46,145 bases of DNA from Methanobrevibacter sp. (GTDB lineage: Archaea > Methanobacteriota > Methanobacteria > Methanobacteriales > Methanobacteriaceae). The translations under genes and the position numbers were made by a program. The stretch lies in contig NZ_JAFYHP010000018.1 of NCBI RefSeq assembly GCF_017539065.1, positions 1 to 46,145 on the forward strand. Reading direction: 5' to 3'. Below are positions 1 through 9,247 of this stretch, one piece after another. Position 1 is the first letter of the stretch. The number at the start of each line of letters is the position of its first letter. Under the pieces are notes generated by a model. That model had not been told where the DNA came from. It did not search any database and saw only the letters and a list, made by a program, of their open reading frames with translations.

Positions 1-1
1 A

Positions 2-289
2 AATGTAGTAGACGTGTTTTCAGGAATTAAGGACAATACTGAAGTAATTATTAACACTGAAACTTTTGAAGGTAGTGGAGAACATACAGTTCACAAAATC
101 GATGCAACAGGCATTGCACTCGATATGTTAGGACGCAATATTGTCAACACTATTATCTTAGGATACTTTGCTAAAAAGACAAATGTAGTAAGTATTGATT
201 CACTTCTTGAAGTTATTAAGGAAACTTTCCCTGGAAAAGTCGGAGAGTTAAATGCTGAAGCTACTAAAAAAGCTTACGATATAGGATAG
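2..289 (+). CDS. porC: Pyruvate:ferredoxin oxidoreductase gamma subunit, C-terminal part (5' truncated by window)
   Basis: The open frame runs in from the left edge (codons from base 2) and ends at TAG 287-289, leaving about 95 residues. The internal GTG at 14 is unlikely to be the start, since the frame is open before it. The stretch contains the end of the gamma domain ([15 protein letters not shown], then [19 protein letters not shown]). In the complex this subunit helps convert pyruvate, CoA and oxidised ferredoxin to acetyl-CoA and CO2; methanogens run it in the anabolic direction. Gene order C-D-A-B-E-F directly downstream fixes the identity. The stop codon abuts the porD region. Confidence 0.9.
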   Translation, partial: NVVDVFSGIKDNTEVIINTETFEGSGEHTVHKIDATGIALDMLGRNIVNTIILGYFAKKTNVVSIDSLLEVIKETFPGKVGELNAEATKKAYDIG

Positions 290-301
290 ATGGTGAGAAT
301 A

Positions 302-544
302 ATGGTAAGTATAGGATGTGTAATTAAAACACCGGGAAATACTAAAAATAATAAAACTGGAAGCTGGAGAACTTTCAAACCTATTTTAGATAAAGAATCA
401 TGTATCGATTGTGATAATTGTATTTTATTCTGTCCAGATTCCTGTATAAACAAACAACATGATATTGATTACGATTACTGTAAAGGATGCGGAATTTGTG
501 CAAACGAATGTCCTTCAGATTCAATCGAAATGGTGAAAGAATAA
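302..544 (+). CDS. porD: Pyruvate:ferredoxin oxidoreductase delta subunit (2x[4Fe-4S] ferredoxin)
   Basis: 80 aa. Two CxxCxxCxxxC clusters are visible ([15 protein letters not shown] and [12 protein letters not shown]), typical of the PorD ferredoxin subunit that passes electrons from the TPP site to external ferredoxin. The leading [10 protein letters not shown] segment is characteristic of PorD. An ATG at 290 lies directly after the porC stop, but I prefer ATG 302 because GGTGAG (291-296) is well spaced from it and the product then begins [11 protein letters not shown]. It sits between porC and porA in one operon. Confidence 0.93.
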   Translation: MVSIGCVIKTPGNTKNNKTGSWRTFKPILDKESCIDCDNCILFCPDSCINKQHDIDYDYCKGCGICANECPSDSIEMVKE

Positions 545-558
545 GGAGAGGATGATAA

Positions 559-1707
559 ATGGTAAAAGAAGTAATGACCTCAAACAAAGCAGTTGCAGAA
601 GCTGTAAGATTAGCTAAACCACAAGTTATTCCTGTTTACCCAATTACTCCGCAAACTACAATTTCAGAATACTTAGCACAATATGTTGCTGATGAAAAAA
701 TTGATGCTAAATATGTTAAAGTAGAATCAGAACACAGTGCAATAAGTGCAGCTGTCGGAGCAAGTGGTGCTGGAGTAAGAGTATTTACAGCAACATCTTC
801 ACAAGGATTAATGTTAATGCACGAAATTTTATATGCCGCAGCAGGTATGAGAACACCATTCGTTTTAGCTGATGCAAACAGGGCAATTTCAGCTCCATTA
901 AACATTTGGAATGACCAACAAGATTCCATTGCACAAAAAGATGCAGGATGGTTACAAATTTATGTTGAAAATGCACAAGAAGCATTGGATACAACATTAA
1001 TGGCATACAAAGTTTCAGAAAATCCTGAAGTATTACTTCCATCAATGGTATGTTTAGATGGATTTATTTTAACTCACACAGTTGAACCTGTTGAAATTCC
1101 AGATCAAGAAAGTGTAGACAAGTTTTTACCTCCATATGTTCCAGAACATGCGTATCTTGATCCGAAAGACCCAATGTCTATCGGTAACTTTGCTGACCCT
1201 AACTATTACATGGAAGCAAGATACGCTATGGATGTTGCAATGAAAAAATCCCTTGACGTAATCCAAAATACCTGTGATGAATTTGCAGAAATATTTGGAA
1301 GGCAATACGGTCTTGTTGAAGGATACAAAACAGACGATGCTGAAATCATTTATGTTGCTATGGGATCACTTTGTAGTAGTATAAGAGTTATCGTAGACCA
1401 ATTAAGAGACAAAGGCGAAAAAGTCGGTTTGCTTAAAATCAGATCATACAGACCGTTCCCTGTTGATGCCATTAACGAAGTTGTAAAAGACTGTGCTAAA
1501 CTAGCTGTTGTTGATAAAAACTTCGCAATTGGAATGAGCGGAGCATTATATGCTGATATGAAACTTAAAATCGACAAAGAAATGTATGGATTCATTACTG
1601 GTTTAGGTGGAAGAGATATTACTCCTGAATCATTAATTGAAATTTATGAAAAAACCAAAAATGGTCCTGAAAAAGATGTCACATGGATTGGACTTAAGGA
1701 GGAATAA
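559..1707 (+). CDS. porA: Pyruvate:ferredoxin oxidoreductase alpha subunit
   Basis: 382 aa, full length for PorA. The N-terminal pyrimidine-binding TPP domain shows [13 protein letters not shown] near residue 25 and the [19 protein letters not shown] region; the C-terminal transketolase-like domain includes [14 protein letters not shown] and [13 protein letters not shown]. With PorB it forms the catalytic site that decarboxylates pyruvate. The start is ATG 559, with GGAGAGG just upstream. The porB start follows 2 nt after the stop, so the two are translated together. Confidence 0.95.
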   Translation: MVKEVMTSNKAVAEAVRLAKPQVIPVYPITPQTTISEYLAQYVADEKIDAKYVKVESEHSAISAAVGASGAGVRVFTATSSQGLMLMHEILYAAAGMRTPFVLADANRAISAPLNIWNDQQDSIAQKDAGWLQIYVENAQEALDTTLMAYKVSENPEVLLPSMVCLDGFILTHTVEPVEIPDQESVDKFLPPYVPEHAYLDPKDPMSIGNFADPNYYMEARYAMDVAMKKSLDVIQNTCDEFAEIFGRQYGLVEGYKTDDAEIIYVAMGSLCSSIRVIVDQLRDKGEKVGLLKIRSYRPFPVDAINEVVKDCAKLAVVDKNFAIGMSGALYADMKLKIDKEMYGFITGLGGRDITPESLIEIYEKTKNGPEKDVTWIGLKEE

Positions 1708-1709
1708 AA

Positions 1710-2579
1710 ATGGTGGACATTCCTGATAAAAATTTATTAGCACCAGGACACAGAGGTTGTGCTGGTTGTGGAGCATCTATCGCAGTTAAATTAGCTTTAA
1801 ATGCACTAGGTGAAAATACCGTGGCCATTTCTGCTACCGGTTGTCTTGAAGTTATGACTACCCCATATCCGGAAACTGCATGGGAAATTCCATTCATTCA
1901 CGTCGCATTTGAAAACTCAGGTGCAGTCGCATCTGGTGTGGAAAGTGCACTTAGAATTCAAGGAAAAGATGACGTTAATGTAGTTGCTTTCGGTGGTGAC
2001 GGAGGAACTGTAGATATCGGTTTACAATCCTTATCCGGAGCTATGGAAAGAGGCCATAACATGACTTACATCTGTTATGATAACGAAGCATACATGAACA
2101 CCGGTATTCAAAGAAGTGGGGCAACCCCATATGGTGCAAGCACTACAACTTCACCAAGCGGAAGTGCAAGTTTCGGAGAAGACAGACCTAAGAAAAACAT
2201 GCCGATGATTATGGCCGCACATGGAATACCTTACGTTGCAACAGCTTCAATAGCATATCCTGAAGATTATGTTAACAAAGTCAAAAAAGCTGCAGAAACT
2301 AAAGGCCCTGCATATATCCACTTACAACAACCATGTACTACTGGTTGGGGATATCCTTCTGAAAAAACAATTGAAATGGGTAGATTAGCTGTAGAAACTG
2401 GATCTTGGATTTTATATGAAATCGTGGACGGCAAATTTGAAATTACTTACAGGCCTGAAGAAAGAAAACCTGTAAAAGATTATTTAGCTCCACAAAAAAG
2501 ATTCAGACACTTAAATGAAGAACTCATTGAAAAAATCCAAAAATATGTTGACGCAGAGTGTAAAGAACTAGGTTTATAA
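1710..2579 (+). CDS. porB: Pyruvate:ferredoxin oxidoreductase beta subunit (TPP-binding)
   Basis: 289 aa. The N-terminal [11 protein letters not shown] motif and a further Cys in CTTGWGYP are expected ligands of the proximal [4Fe-4S] cluster. The TPP diphosphate/Mg motif is seen as [10 protein letters not shown] followed by [20 protein letters not shown] precedes ATG 1710. It lies 2 nt after porA and 9 nt before porE, inside the por operon. Confidence 0.95.
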   Translation: MVDIPDKNLLAPGHRGCAGCGASIAVKLALNALGENTVAISATGCLEVMTTPYPETAWEIPFIHVAFENSGAVASGVESALRIQGKDDVNVVAFGGDGGTVDIGLQSLSGAMERGHNMTYICYDNEAYMNTGIQRSGATPYGASTTTSPSGSASFGEDRPKKNMPMIMAAHGIPYVATASIAYPEDYVNKVKKAAETKGPAYIHLQQPCTTGWGYPSEKTIEMGRLAVETGSWILYEIVDGKFEITYRPEERKPVKDYLAPQKRFRHLNEELIEKIQKYVDAECKELGL

Positions 2580-2588
2580 GGTGATACA

Positions 2589-3089
2589 ATGGAAAGTATT
2601 GTTGTAAATAGCAATTTATGTGACGGATGTCTCAACTGTTCAAACATGTGTGCATCAATCCATAATGCTAGCAGAATAAAAATAATAGAATATGATTCTT
2701 CCTTTTATTCCATTGTATGCCAACATTGTGAAAGTGCACCATGTATAAAAATCTGTCCAACCGATGCAATAACTGACGAAGGAGTCAATGCAGAAAAATG
2801 TATCGGATGCGGATTGTGTGTTATGGTTTGCCCATTTGGTGCAATGACTTTCCAATCAAAAGTTGCTGAAAAATGTGACCTCTGTGCTGACAGAGAAGAA
2901 GGACCTGCATGTATCAAAGCATGTACCAAAAGAGCTATTAGTGTTGCTGATCCTGAAAAAATTAGAGCCAAAAATCAAGAAAAATACTTGGCTAAAATGG
3001 CGGGATTATATGAGCCTGATAGCGGAAAAAGTAGCTTTGTCCATGTGATTACAAGTCAAGCAAGAGCAAGACTTGTTTTAGATGAATAA
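2589..3089 (+). CDS. porE: Polyferredoxin-like accessory protein of pyruvate oxidoreductase
   Basis: 166 aa with four cysteine-rich 4Fe-4S cluster regions (CDGCLNCSNMC; CQHCESAPCIKICP; CIGCGLCVMVCP; CDLCADREEGPACIKAC), the layout of HycB/DmsB-type electron-transfer proteins. In Methanothermobacter the equivalent porE and porF genes follow porCDAB and are thought to connect the enzyme to its physiological electron donor. RBS AAGGTGA precedes ATG 2589. The 3' end overlaps the porF start by 8 nt, which implies translational coupling. Confidence 0.9.
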   Translation: MESIVVNSNLCDGCLNCSNMCASIHNASRIKIIEYDSSFYSIVCQHCESAPCIKICPTDAITDEGVNAEKCIGCGLCVMVCPFGAMTFQSKVAEKCDLCADREEGPACIKACTKRAISVADPEKIRAKNQEKYLAKMAGLYEPDSGKSSFVHVITSQARARLVLDE

Positions 3090-3336
3090 TAAAATTATGT
3101 TTAAATCAGGAAATTGTGCAGAATGTACAACCTGTGGAAGTTGTCAACAAACACCAAATGTTGACACTCCAACTTTATTTTGTATGCATTGCCAACCATC
3201 AGAAGCGCCATGTTTATTAATTTGCAGTGAAAATGCCGTTGAAGTATTAGGCGGAGCCATCACAATCAACAGTGAAAAATGCAACCAATGCGGGGATTGT
3301 GTTGAAGTCTGCCCCATAAACGTGATAAAAATATAA
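3082..3336 (+). CDS. porF: Ferredoxin-like accessory protein of pyruvate oxidoreductase
   Basis: 84 aa, with cysteine clusters CAECTTCGSC, CMHCQPSEAPCLLIC and a C-terminal CNQCGDCVEVCP. It is the last gene of the porCDABEF operon and overlaps porE by 8 nt. No clear RBS is seen before ATG 3082, so it is probably translated by termination-reinitiation; ATG 3097 is an alternative start. The role is inferred from conserved order: a small Fe-S electron carrier serving Por. Confidence 0.87.
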   Translation: MNNKIMFKSGNCAECTTCGSCQQTPNVDTPTLFCMHCQPSEAPCLLICSENAVEVLGGAITINSEKCNQCGDCVEVCPINVIKI

Positions 3337-3386
3337 ATATTTTTAAAATCAAAAATAACATTAATTAATTTTACAAGGTTTTTATT

Positions 3387-4229
3387 TTGATTACTAAAGA
3401 TACTATTAAAGATGCGGTTTATGAACTCTACAAAGAGGCGGTTATCGTTCTTGGTGATGATGTAAAAAAATCACTTGAAAATGCTCTTGAAATTGAAGAA
3501 CATGAACTTGCAATATTGAATATTGAAGCTATTTTAAAAAATATTGAACTTGCTGAAGAAAAAGGAATTCCGATGTGTCAGGATACAGGATTGCCAGTCG
3601 TTTTCGTTAAATTAGGCAATGTTGAGGTTGAAGATTTGCGTGAAGGAATCGAAGAAGGAATAAAGAAAGCAACAACTGATGTCCCAATCAGACCGAATAT
3701 CGTAGATCCAATCACTCGTGAAAACACTAACATTAATGTTGGGGAATACATCCCTCCAATTGATATTGAATTAATTGATGAAGATTATTTAGAGATAACT
3801 ATTTTGCCAAAAGGATTTGGTTCAGAAAACAATAATGCTTTAAAAATGGCTCTCCCTGCTGATGGAATTGAGGGAATAAAAGAGTTTGTTGTTGAATCAG
3901 TTCTTAAAGCAAAAGGAAAACCCTGCCCTCCAACAGTTGTGGGTGTTGGAATTGGAGGAACCTCCGATTTATGTTTGAAACTTGGTAAAAAAGCCTTGCT
4001 TGGAAAAGTTGGCGAAAGAAACCCTGATCCGGTATTGGCCAAACTCGAAGAAGAAATTCTTGAAGAAATCAATGCTTCAGGAATCGGACCAATGGGACTC
4101 GGCGGCAAAACTACAACATTAGATGTGAAAATCCTAAAAGCCCATACCCATACTGCAGGACTTCCAGTCGGCGTTTGTATTCAATGTTGGGCCAACAGAC
4201 ATGCCACAACAAGAATATACGATGAATAG
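3387..4229 (+). CDS. Fumarate hydratase, alpha-type subunit (class I, Fe-S)
   Basis: 280 aa, matching the N-terminal (alpha) half of class I Fe-S fumarases/L-tartrate dehydratases: MCQDTGLP (about residue 62) with a cluster cysteine, [19 protein letters not shown] and [10 protein letters not shown] near the C-terminus. It hydrates fumarate to malate in the incomplete reductive TCA branch, which uses acetyl-CoA made by Por. The start is TTG 3387, with AAGG at 3375-3378. The beta subunit is not adjacent and must be elsewhere. It may be co-transcribed with por or have its own promoter in the 50-nt AT-rich gap. Confidence 0.88.
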   Translation: MITKDTIKDAVYELYKEAVIVLGDDVKKSLENALEIEEHELAILNIEAILKNIELAEEKGIPMCQDTGLPVVFVKLGNVEVEDLREGIEEGIKKATTDVPIRPNIVDPITRENTNINVGEYIPPIDIELIDEDYLEITILPKGFGSENNNALKMALPADGIEGIKEFVVESVLKAKGKPCPPTVVGVGIGGTSDLCLKLGKKALLGKVGERNPDPVLAKLEEEILEEINASGIGPMGLGGKTTTLDVKILKAHTHTAGLPVGVCIQCWANRHATTRIYDE

Positions 4230-4255
4230 GAGCAACCTCCTTAAAATACATTTTT
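4228..4255 (+). terminator. Weak stem plus T-run after fumarase gene
   Basis: AGGAG-CAAC-CTCCT forms a short stem overlapping the fumarase stop codon, followed by AAAATACATTTTTTAT. It lies between two convergent genes and could stop plus-strand transcription. The stem is only 5 bp, so support is modest. Confidence 0.35.
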
Positions 4256-5139
4256 TATCTGAAAGACCTTGGAGTGGTTGGTCTTGGAATATTGTCATGG
4301 AACTCAACAGCAACATCCATCATTTCAACAGAAATGTCTCCAATTCTTTTAAATGCTTTAATAAGTCTGAACAAGTAAATAAAATAGTTTGAACGCTCTT
4401 TCTCATCAAATGAACTTTCTGCCATTTGAGTTGCAATTAAATTTATAGCTTTAGACTGCATGATGTGAATTGTTTCTTCCAGTTCCATTAAATCATCTTT
4501 TAACTCTGTTTTTCCTTCAATGAAGGCAGTCATAGCTAAACGAATCATTGCCTGAGCGGTTTTATACATTTTTTTCAATTTCTTTAAAACGTTATCGTCC
4601 ACTTCATAAACATCATTAATTACAAATTTTGCAATATGGCCGCAGTAATCTCCGATACGTTCCAAATCATAAGCTATTTCATTGTAAAGTATGGATTTTG
4701 AAATCTCAGAATGTTTATTGATGCTAACAATTGTTTCAACAGAAGTTCTGATTTTCTCAACCATATTGTTAGTAGCATAATCCATTTCTAAAGCCTTATT
4801 GGCTTTAACTTCATCATATTCTAAAACGGCATCAAAAGATAATTCAAGTTGTGAGTGAACATGTTTCGCCATATTTGCCAACATGTCATTAATTAAAACA
4901 TTGCCAGTGCTGTTTTTAGTGGTTACATAATCCCCTATAGATTCCATTACCTCTTCATAACTTTTTAAGTCAATCATATAAGCTCGTTTAACGGTTCCAT
5001 CTTTTACAAGAGGTTGTAAAAGTTGAGTAACATATCTCCGGGTGATTCCTAATTTTTCAGCTATTTCATCTTGAGTTGATGGATTTTCATATAAAATAAC
5101 GTCCAATACATCTTTTAATGTTTTATCTCGTTTACTCAT
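4255..5139 (-). CDS. Winged-helix/PhoU-domain protein (phosphate uptake regulator family)
   Basis: 294 aa. Residues about 1-60 form a winged helix-turn-helix (DEIAEKLGITRRYVTQLLQPLVKDGTVKRAYMI). The rest is two PhoU-type three-helix bundles (DLERIGDYCGHIA and FKRIGDISVEMMDVA are the typical E/DxxRIGD motifs that bind metal clusters). Such fusions in archaea are predicted to couple phosphate signalling to DNA binding. It is the second gene of a two-gene minus-strand unit, 8 nt after a membrane-protein gene. No pst phosphate-transport genes are adjacent, so the target is unknown. Confidence 0.82.
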   Translation of the reverse strand: MSKRDKTLKDVLDVILYENPSTQDEIAEKLGITRRYVTQLLQPLVKDGTVKRAYMIDLKSYEEVMESIGDYVTTKNSTGNVLINDMLANMAKHVHSQLELSFDAVLEYDEVKANKALEMDYATNNMVEKIRTSVETIVSINKHSEISKSILYNEIAYDLERIGDYCGHIAKFVINDVYEVDDNVLKKLKKMYKTAQAMIRLAMTAFIEGKTELKDDLMELEETIHIMQSKAINLIATQMAESSFDEKERSNYFIYLFRLIKAFKRIGDISVEMMDVAVEFHDNIPRPTTPRSFR

Positions 5140-5147
5140 TTAACTCA

Positions 5148-6017
5148 CTATTTTTTATAATCATCTAACAAATCATTAGATTCAAAATGGATTTTGCCAG
5201 TGGATTCATTTATTCCGGATTTATGTTTCTCGTCAACAAGTGTGTCATTAAAGTTAACTTGAGGCTCGAATTTTGATTGATTGATGCGCTTTTTATTTTC
5301 ACGGATGCTTTTCATTTTTTCCTCATAATTAAAAGCATTGTCTTTTTTTGGAGGATTATCCTTTTTATCCTTTTCCTTATTAGAGTTTTCTTCAGAACTT
5401 TCACGTTTAATTCTTGAAAATTCATCCTGATACTCTCTAGCAGACTTTAAAATATGGTATATTACAAATAAAATCAATATTAATGCAATGACAGCTATTG
5501 GAAAGTCAAAATATGCAAATACGACATCATACATATTTGTTATTGCATTGTCCATATCTACAAAACCCCTAGCTAAAAATATTAAACCTACAAATCCTAT
5601 AATGGCTCCATGAGATTTTTTAATAATATCCGGTTTTAGTATAAGCGGATAGACACTTATAACCAACATTGCAATTCCTAAAATCCTGTATAGGCTGTTG
5701 TTTGCAAATTCCTGTAATGACAAATATGCAGTAAGGAATGTTTGAGGCAAATATCCCCATCCGGACAATAAAGCGAGAATTAATAATAATTGAATCAAAG
5801 CAATGACTATAAGTGGAAATATATATGCGATTTCCCATTCAAAATCTGTACTGAATGTTGCGGAAGAAACAGGTTTTTCCAAAGCTTCCGAAAGCATATT
5901 ATAAAGCATTGATGAAATTACTGAACCTATAACTGTACCTGCAACTCCTAAAATAGAAGTTAGAACAGCAACAAATGCTGAAATAAATCCCACTAGTATA
6001 ATCTTTTTATAGTTCAC
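5148..6017 (-). CDS. Polytopic membrane protein with charged cytoplasmic tail, function unknown
   Basis: 289 aa. About five or six hydrophobic segments lie in the first 190 residues (IILVGFISAFVAVLTSIL; FPLIVIALIQLLLILALL; ILGIAMLVISVYPLIL; GAIIGFVGLIFLA; FPIAVIALILILFVIYHIL). A Lys/Glu/Asp-rich tail of about 90 residues follows. The start is GTG 6017, with AAGGTGA 5 nt upstream. I do not recognise a family. Co-transcription with the PhoU-type gene suggests a linked envelope or phosphate-related role, which is inference only. Confidence 0.7.
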   Translation of the reverse strand: MNYKKIILVGFISAFVAVLTSILGVAGTVIGSVISSMLYNMLSEALEKPVSSATFSTDFEWEIAYIFPLIVIALIQLLLILALLSGWGYLPQTFLTAYLSLQEFANNSLYRILGIAMLVISVYPLILKPDIIKKSHGAIIGFVGLIFLARGFVDMDNAITNMYDVVFAYFDFPIAVIALILILFVIYHILKSAREYQDEFSRIKRESSEENSNKEKDKKDNPPKKDNAFNYEEKMKSIRENKKRINQSKFEPQVNFNDTLVDEKHKSGINESTGKIHFESNDLLDDYKK

Positions 6018-6145
6018 AATTTCACCTTACAAATCAATTTAAAAAAACAAAAATAATAACATAAATATTATTTAATTTAATGTTATTATACTTTAAGTAC
6101 TTTATGTAAAATATTTTTTACATTATTGAACTGCAGGCGGTTAAA

Positions 6146-6176
6146 TAAAAAAAGATTCCCATTAAATAATGGGATT
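6146..6176 (-). terminator. Intrinsic terminator of hcgG
   Basis: On the minus strand, TCCCATT-ATTT-AATGGGA starts at the hcgG stop codon and is followed at once by a run of seven T. The stem is 6157-6163/6168-6174. A clear intrinsic terminator shape. Confidence 0.75.
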
Positions 6177-7671
6177 ATACAATTGTTAAGGCATTTGGCA
6201 CTTTTCTTAGAACATTTTCTTTGACTGGAATCATTGTTGATGATGCAATAGAAAAGTCTGCTTGATTGGCTGCTGTTTTATCGTCAAGTTCACCGATGAT
6301 TGTTACATCCAGACAATTTTGTAGGTTTTCTACCGTATTATCCAATACCCATTTATCGACATCAGAAATAATAATCTCGTCAGCCTGTTTAGATAATTTT
6401 TCGGCAAGAACCCAAGAGATGAACCTTCCACCATGCAATGCAATAGTATTGCCTTCAGCCAAATTAACAATTTCGTCTAAAGTATGCTTTAATTGAATAT
6501 TTTGATACATTCTAGAATTTACAAGAGTTGCCCAATGAGCATCACCGATATGATAATCTCCAATTTTATGAGGATAAATATTTTCAGGACCTGCTATTTT
6601 TACTGCGGTAGCAATTGCAAGCAAATCATGTTTTTGAGCAGGTAAACCCCTATTTGGGAATTCCTCATTGATGATTTGAAGTATTCTTGGAAGTCCGAAT
6701 TTTCCTCTCCTTGCAGTTCCAGGTTCATATCCGCACATATATCCATGATGATTTTTAGGAAAACCAGTGATTACCATATTTAAACCAGATCTAAGCCCCG
6801 CTCTAACTTCATGCTCATATGCTCCATTGGTCGCCACTACTTTTCCGGGAGATAAAATCCTGGCAGCAGCAATAGTTTTCGCATAAGCTTCGGTTGCATT
6901 TTCACATCTGTTAAATGGTCCTCCTTCAACTACTATAACATCTGCACCAATTTCTATTGATTTTTCAAAACCAATGATGACCTCATCATAACCATCACCT
7001 ACAAACATGATTGACTCCAAACCTTTACCATATTTTTTAGCAAGGTTTGCGATGTCAATAGCTTCTTTTAGAGGAGCCGCGTGGCCGTCTCCAGTTTGTT
7101 CTGAAGTTACATTGACCGCAACAGATGAGGATAGCTTAACCCATCCTTCCTTATCGTCTTTTTGTTCTAATTCCTTATCGATTAATCTTTCATGGATTCT
7201 TCCGCGTGGACATTCTGTAAATGCAGGCCCCTTATTATAACATTCCCCACCGCATCCGGAAATGTTTTTAGGAAGCCTCATCGCACCATTTTCTCCAAAA
7301 TGATCAAGGTCTAAGGGCACATCAACTATCTCATGAACTTTTTGCATTACTTCAAGACCGGTCATTCCAAATTTTTCACCAATGTCTGAAAATGCATATG
7401 CGCAAATGTGAATTGGTGCTCCAATAAAATCAGATAAACGGCAATTACCCAACAAATCCATTAGTTCTAAATCGGATGCGCATGTTCCTGAAACTACTTC
7501 GGTTAAATCGCATCCTAATGGAAATCTTTTAAACTGCATTCCTAATTTCATTGTTTCTTCAAGTGAAAGTTCAGATATTGCATCCACCACTTCACCCACA
7601 TCTTTATTCATTTTTGAAATTTCAATTGCTGCGTCATCATCATGAACTGCTTTTTTTATTAAATCATACAT
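6175..7671 (-). CDS. hcgG: FeGP-cofactor biosynthesis protein HcgG
   Basis: 498 aa, matching the large Hmd co-occurring protein HcgG, which has been described as resembling fibrillarin in part. Visible features are a Cys-rich segment (SGCGGECYNKGPAFTECPRGR, shown here in part as GCGGEC and CPRGR), GDGHAAP, a glycine-rich central region (VVEGGPFNRCENATEAY) and a C-terminal Rossmann-like part (ALHGGRFISWVLAEKL; IIISDVDKWVLDNTVENL). It acts in building the iron-guanylylpyridinol cofactor of [Fe]-hydrogenase; its exact step is not settled from sequence. It is transcribed divergently from hmd and shares the 380-bp control region with it. Confidence 0.87.
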   Translation of the reverse strand: MYDLIKKAVHDDDAAIEISKMNKDVGEVVDAISELSLEETMKLGMQFKRFPLGCDLTEVVSGTCASDLELMDLLGNCRLSDFIGAPIHICAYAFSDIGEKFGMTGLEVMQKVHEIVDVPLDLDHFGENGAMRLPKNISGCGGECYNKGPAFTECPRGRIHERLIDKELEQKDDKEGWVKLSSSVAVNVTSEQTGDGHAAPLKEAIDIANLAKKYGKGLESIMFVGDGYDEVIIGFEKSIEIGADVIVVEGGPFNRCENATEAYAKTIAAARILSPGKVVATNGAYEHEVRAGLRSGLNMVITGFPKNHHGYMCGYEPGTARRGKFGLPRILQIINEEFPNRGLPAQKHDLLAIATAVKIAGPENIYPHKIGDYHIGDAHWATLVNSRMYQNIQLKHTLDEIVNLAEGNTIALHGGRFISWVLAEKLSKQADEIIISDVDKWVLDNTVENLQNCLDVTIIGELDDKTAANQADFSIASSTMIPVKENVLRKVPNALTIV

Positions 7672-8051
7672 GAATTTTACCTCAGAGTTATAGTAATCAA
7701 TATACTTTCAGTAGCATATCTAATAAAAAACTTTCTATTTTTTGATTTTTTGAATTTTGATTAAAATCTATTATATTAAAAAATAAAAAGTAATACTAAC
7801 TTATTATATATAATGAAAAAGTATTACCAGTATTACTAATAATAAGAAAATAATAGAAAAAATAATACTGAATAAAGACATTACATAAAGATTTAAATAT
7901 AATAAAAATTTAAATAAATATATTACTGCATGTATTAAAAATTATAATTTTTATCATACTATTAAAGATTAACATGTAGTAAAAACTTTTCATTTTGCTA
8001 AAAAAGTGAAAAGTAAAATTAAAATATATATGTTTTAAAGGAGACAAAAAA
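7672..8051. promoter_or_regulatory. Divergent hcgG/hmd control region with AGTAWTACT boxes
   Basis: This 380-bp AT-rich gap holds no ORF. Palindromic boxes AGTAATACT (7789-7797) and AGTATTACT (7829-7837), plus near-copies AGTATTACC (7820-7828) and AATAATACT (7861-7869), surround a TATA-like TTATTATATATAATG (7801-7815). On the minus strand that TATA fits an hcgG start of transcription near 7780. For hmd a plus-strand TATA-like GATTTAAATATA lies near 7891-7902, giving a leader of over 100 nt. The same box occurs at cbiM. Nickel limitation is known to induce Hmd in related methanogens, so a nickel-responsive repressor such as NikR is a plausible ligand (inference). Confidence 0.6.
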
Positions 8052-8114
8052 ATGGTACTTTCTAAATTAAAAGAGAAATTTGGAAGCCATGAAAGCAAAG
8101 GAGACAAAAAAATG
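8037..8114 (+). repeat. In-frame duplication of the hmd RBS and start codon
   Basis: The 18-mer AAAGGAGACAAAAAAATG occurs exactly at 8037-8054 and again at 8097-8114. The offset is 60 bp, so the two ATG codons are in the same frame with no stop between. The upstream ATG would add a 20-residue, lysine-rich extension (beginning MVLSKLKEKF) to Hmd. Confidence 0.9.
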
Positions 8115-9125
8115 AAAGTAGCAATTTTAGGTGCAGGATGTTACAGAACACACGCTGCAAGTGGAATTACCAACTTCTCAAGAGCTTGTGAAGTTGCAGA
8201 AGCAACCGGAAAAGAAAACATTTCTATGACCCACTCAACTATTGAAATGGGTGCAGAATTATTAGAATTAGCTGGAGTAGATGAAGTAGTTGTATCCGAC
8301 CCAATATTTGACGGCGACTTTGTTGTAGTAGATGACTTCGACTACGCAGAAGTAATTGCAGCTCACAAAGCAGGAACTCCAGAAGAAGTAATGCCTGCAA
8401 TCAGAGCAAAAGTAAATGAATTAGCTGAAACCGTACCAAAACCATCTAAAGGTGCAATTCACTTTACTCACCCAGAAGACTTAGGTATGAAATGTATTAA
8501 CGATGATTCCGAAGCTGTTGCTGATGCTGACTGGGTTATGACCTGGTTACCAGAAGGAGGTATGCAACCTGACATCATCAAAAACTTCGCTGAAGATATT
8601 AAAGACGGTGCAATCGTAACTCACGCATGTACTATTCCAACTCCTGGATTAAACAAAATCTTCGAAGATTTAGGTAAAAATGTGAACGTAGCTTCCTACC
8701 ACCCGGGTGCTGTACCTGAAATGAAAGGACAAGTTTACATTGCAGAAGGTTTCGCTGACCAAGCTTCCATCGACACCTTAATGGACTTAGGTCAAAAAGC
8801 AAGAGGATCTGCTTTCACCTTACCTGCAAACATGGTCGGTCCTGTATGTGACATGTGTTCCGCAGTAACCGCAATTACCTACGCAGGTATCTTAGCTTAC
8901 AGAGACACTGTTACCCAAATTTTAGGCGCTCCTGCTGGATTTGCTCAAATGATGGCAAACGAAGCTTTAACTAACGTAACCGCATTAATGCAAGATGAAG
9001 GTATCGACAAAATGGACGATGCTTTAAACCCAGCTGCATTATTAGGTACTGCTGACTCAATGAACTTCGGTTCCTTAGCAGAAATCGTACCTACAGTACT
9101 CGATTACTTAGGAAAACAAGAATAA
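8112..9125 (+). CDS. hmd: 5,10-methenyltetrahydromethanopterin hydrogenase ([Fe]-hydrogenase)
   Basis: 337 aa from ATG 8112. It begins MKVAILGAGCYRTHAASGITNFSRACEVAE, recognisable Hmd; MKVAILGAGCYRTHAASG is the Rossmann N-terminus. The iron-binding Cys lies in VTHACTIPT, and the second half has SYHPGAVPEMKGQVYIAEG and GPVCDMCSAVTAITYAGIL. It reduces methenyl-H4MPT+ with H2 to methylene-H4MPT in hydrogenotrophic methanogenesis, using the FeGP cofactor and no nickel. I chose 8112 because known Hmd proteins start at this residue; ATG 8052 is in frame with an identical RBS and may give a longer isoform. A strong terminator follows. Confidence 0.95.
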   Translation: MKVAILGAGCYRTHAASGITNFSRACEVAEATGKENISMTHSTIEMGAELLELAGVDEVVVSDPIFDGDFVVVDDFDYAEVIAAHKAGTPEEVMPAIRAKVNELAETVPKPSKGAIHFTHPEDLGMKCINDDSEAVADADWVMTWLPEGGMQPDIIKNFAEDIKDGAIVTHACTIPTPGLNKIFEDLGKNVNVASYHPGAVPEMKGQVYIAEGFADQASIDTLMDLGQKARGSAFTLPANMVGPVCDMCSAVTAITYAGILAYRDTVTQILGAPAGFAQMMANEALTNVTALMQDEGIDKMDDALNPAALLGTADSMNFGSLAEIVPTVLDYLGKQE

Positions 9126-9130
9126 ACACG

Positions 9131-9177
9131 ATAAGTTAAATTGTTGGTTAATTCCAACAATTTTAACTTATTTTTTA
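9131..9177 (+). terminator. Intrinsic terminator after hmd
   Basis: A long stem (ATAAGTTAAATTGTTGG paired with CCAACAATTTTAACTTAT, one bulge) around the loop TTAATT is followed by ATTTTTTAAT. It separates the highly expressed hmd from the hcgA-F genes, so most hmd transcripts should end here. Confidence 0.8.
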
Positions 9178-9247
9178 ATCGTTGAGAGAATTAGCTATTA
9201 AAAAATAAGTTAATCTAATTTTAAAAAAAATGAGAGATAGATGTTAT

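Noticed and set aside
381..587. Minus-strand ORF of 68 codons over porD
   Set aside because: It is a shadow of the porD frame, has no RBS and no recognisable domain.
1029..1037. AGTATTACT inside porA
   Set aside because: It is coding sequence (EVLLP region), has no TATA nearby and no partner box. It shows that single matches occur by chance, so I relied on pairs around TATA boxes.
7981..8036. Possible riboswitch in the hmd leader
   Set aside because: No conserved aptamer pattern or strong stem could be seen in the AT-rich leader.
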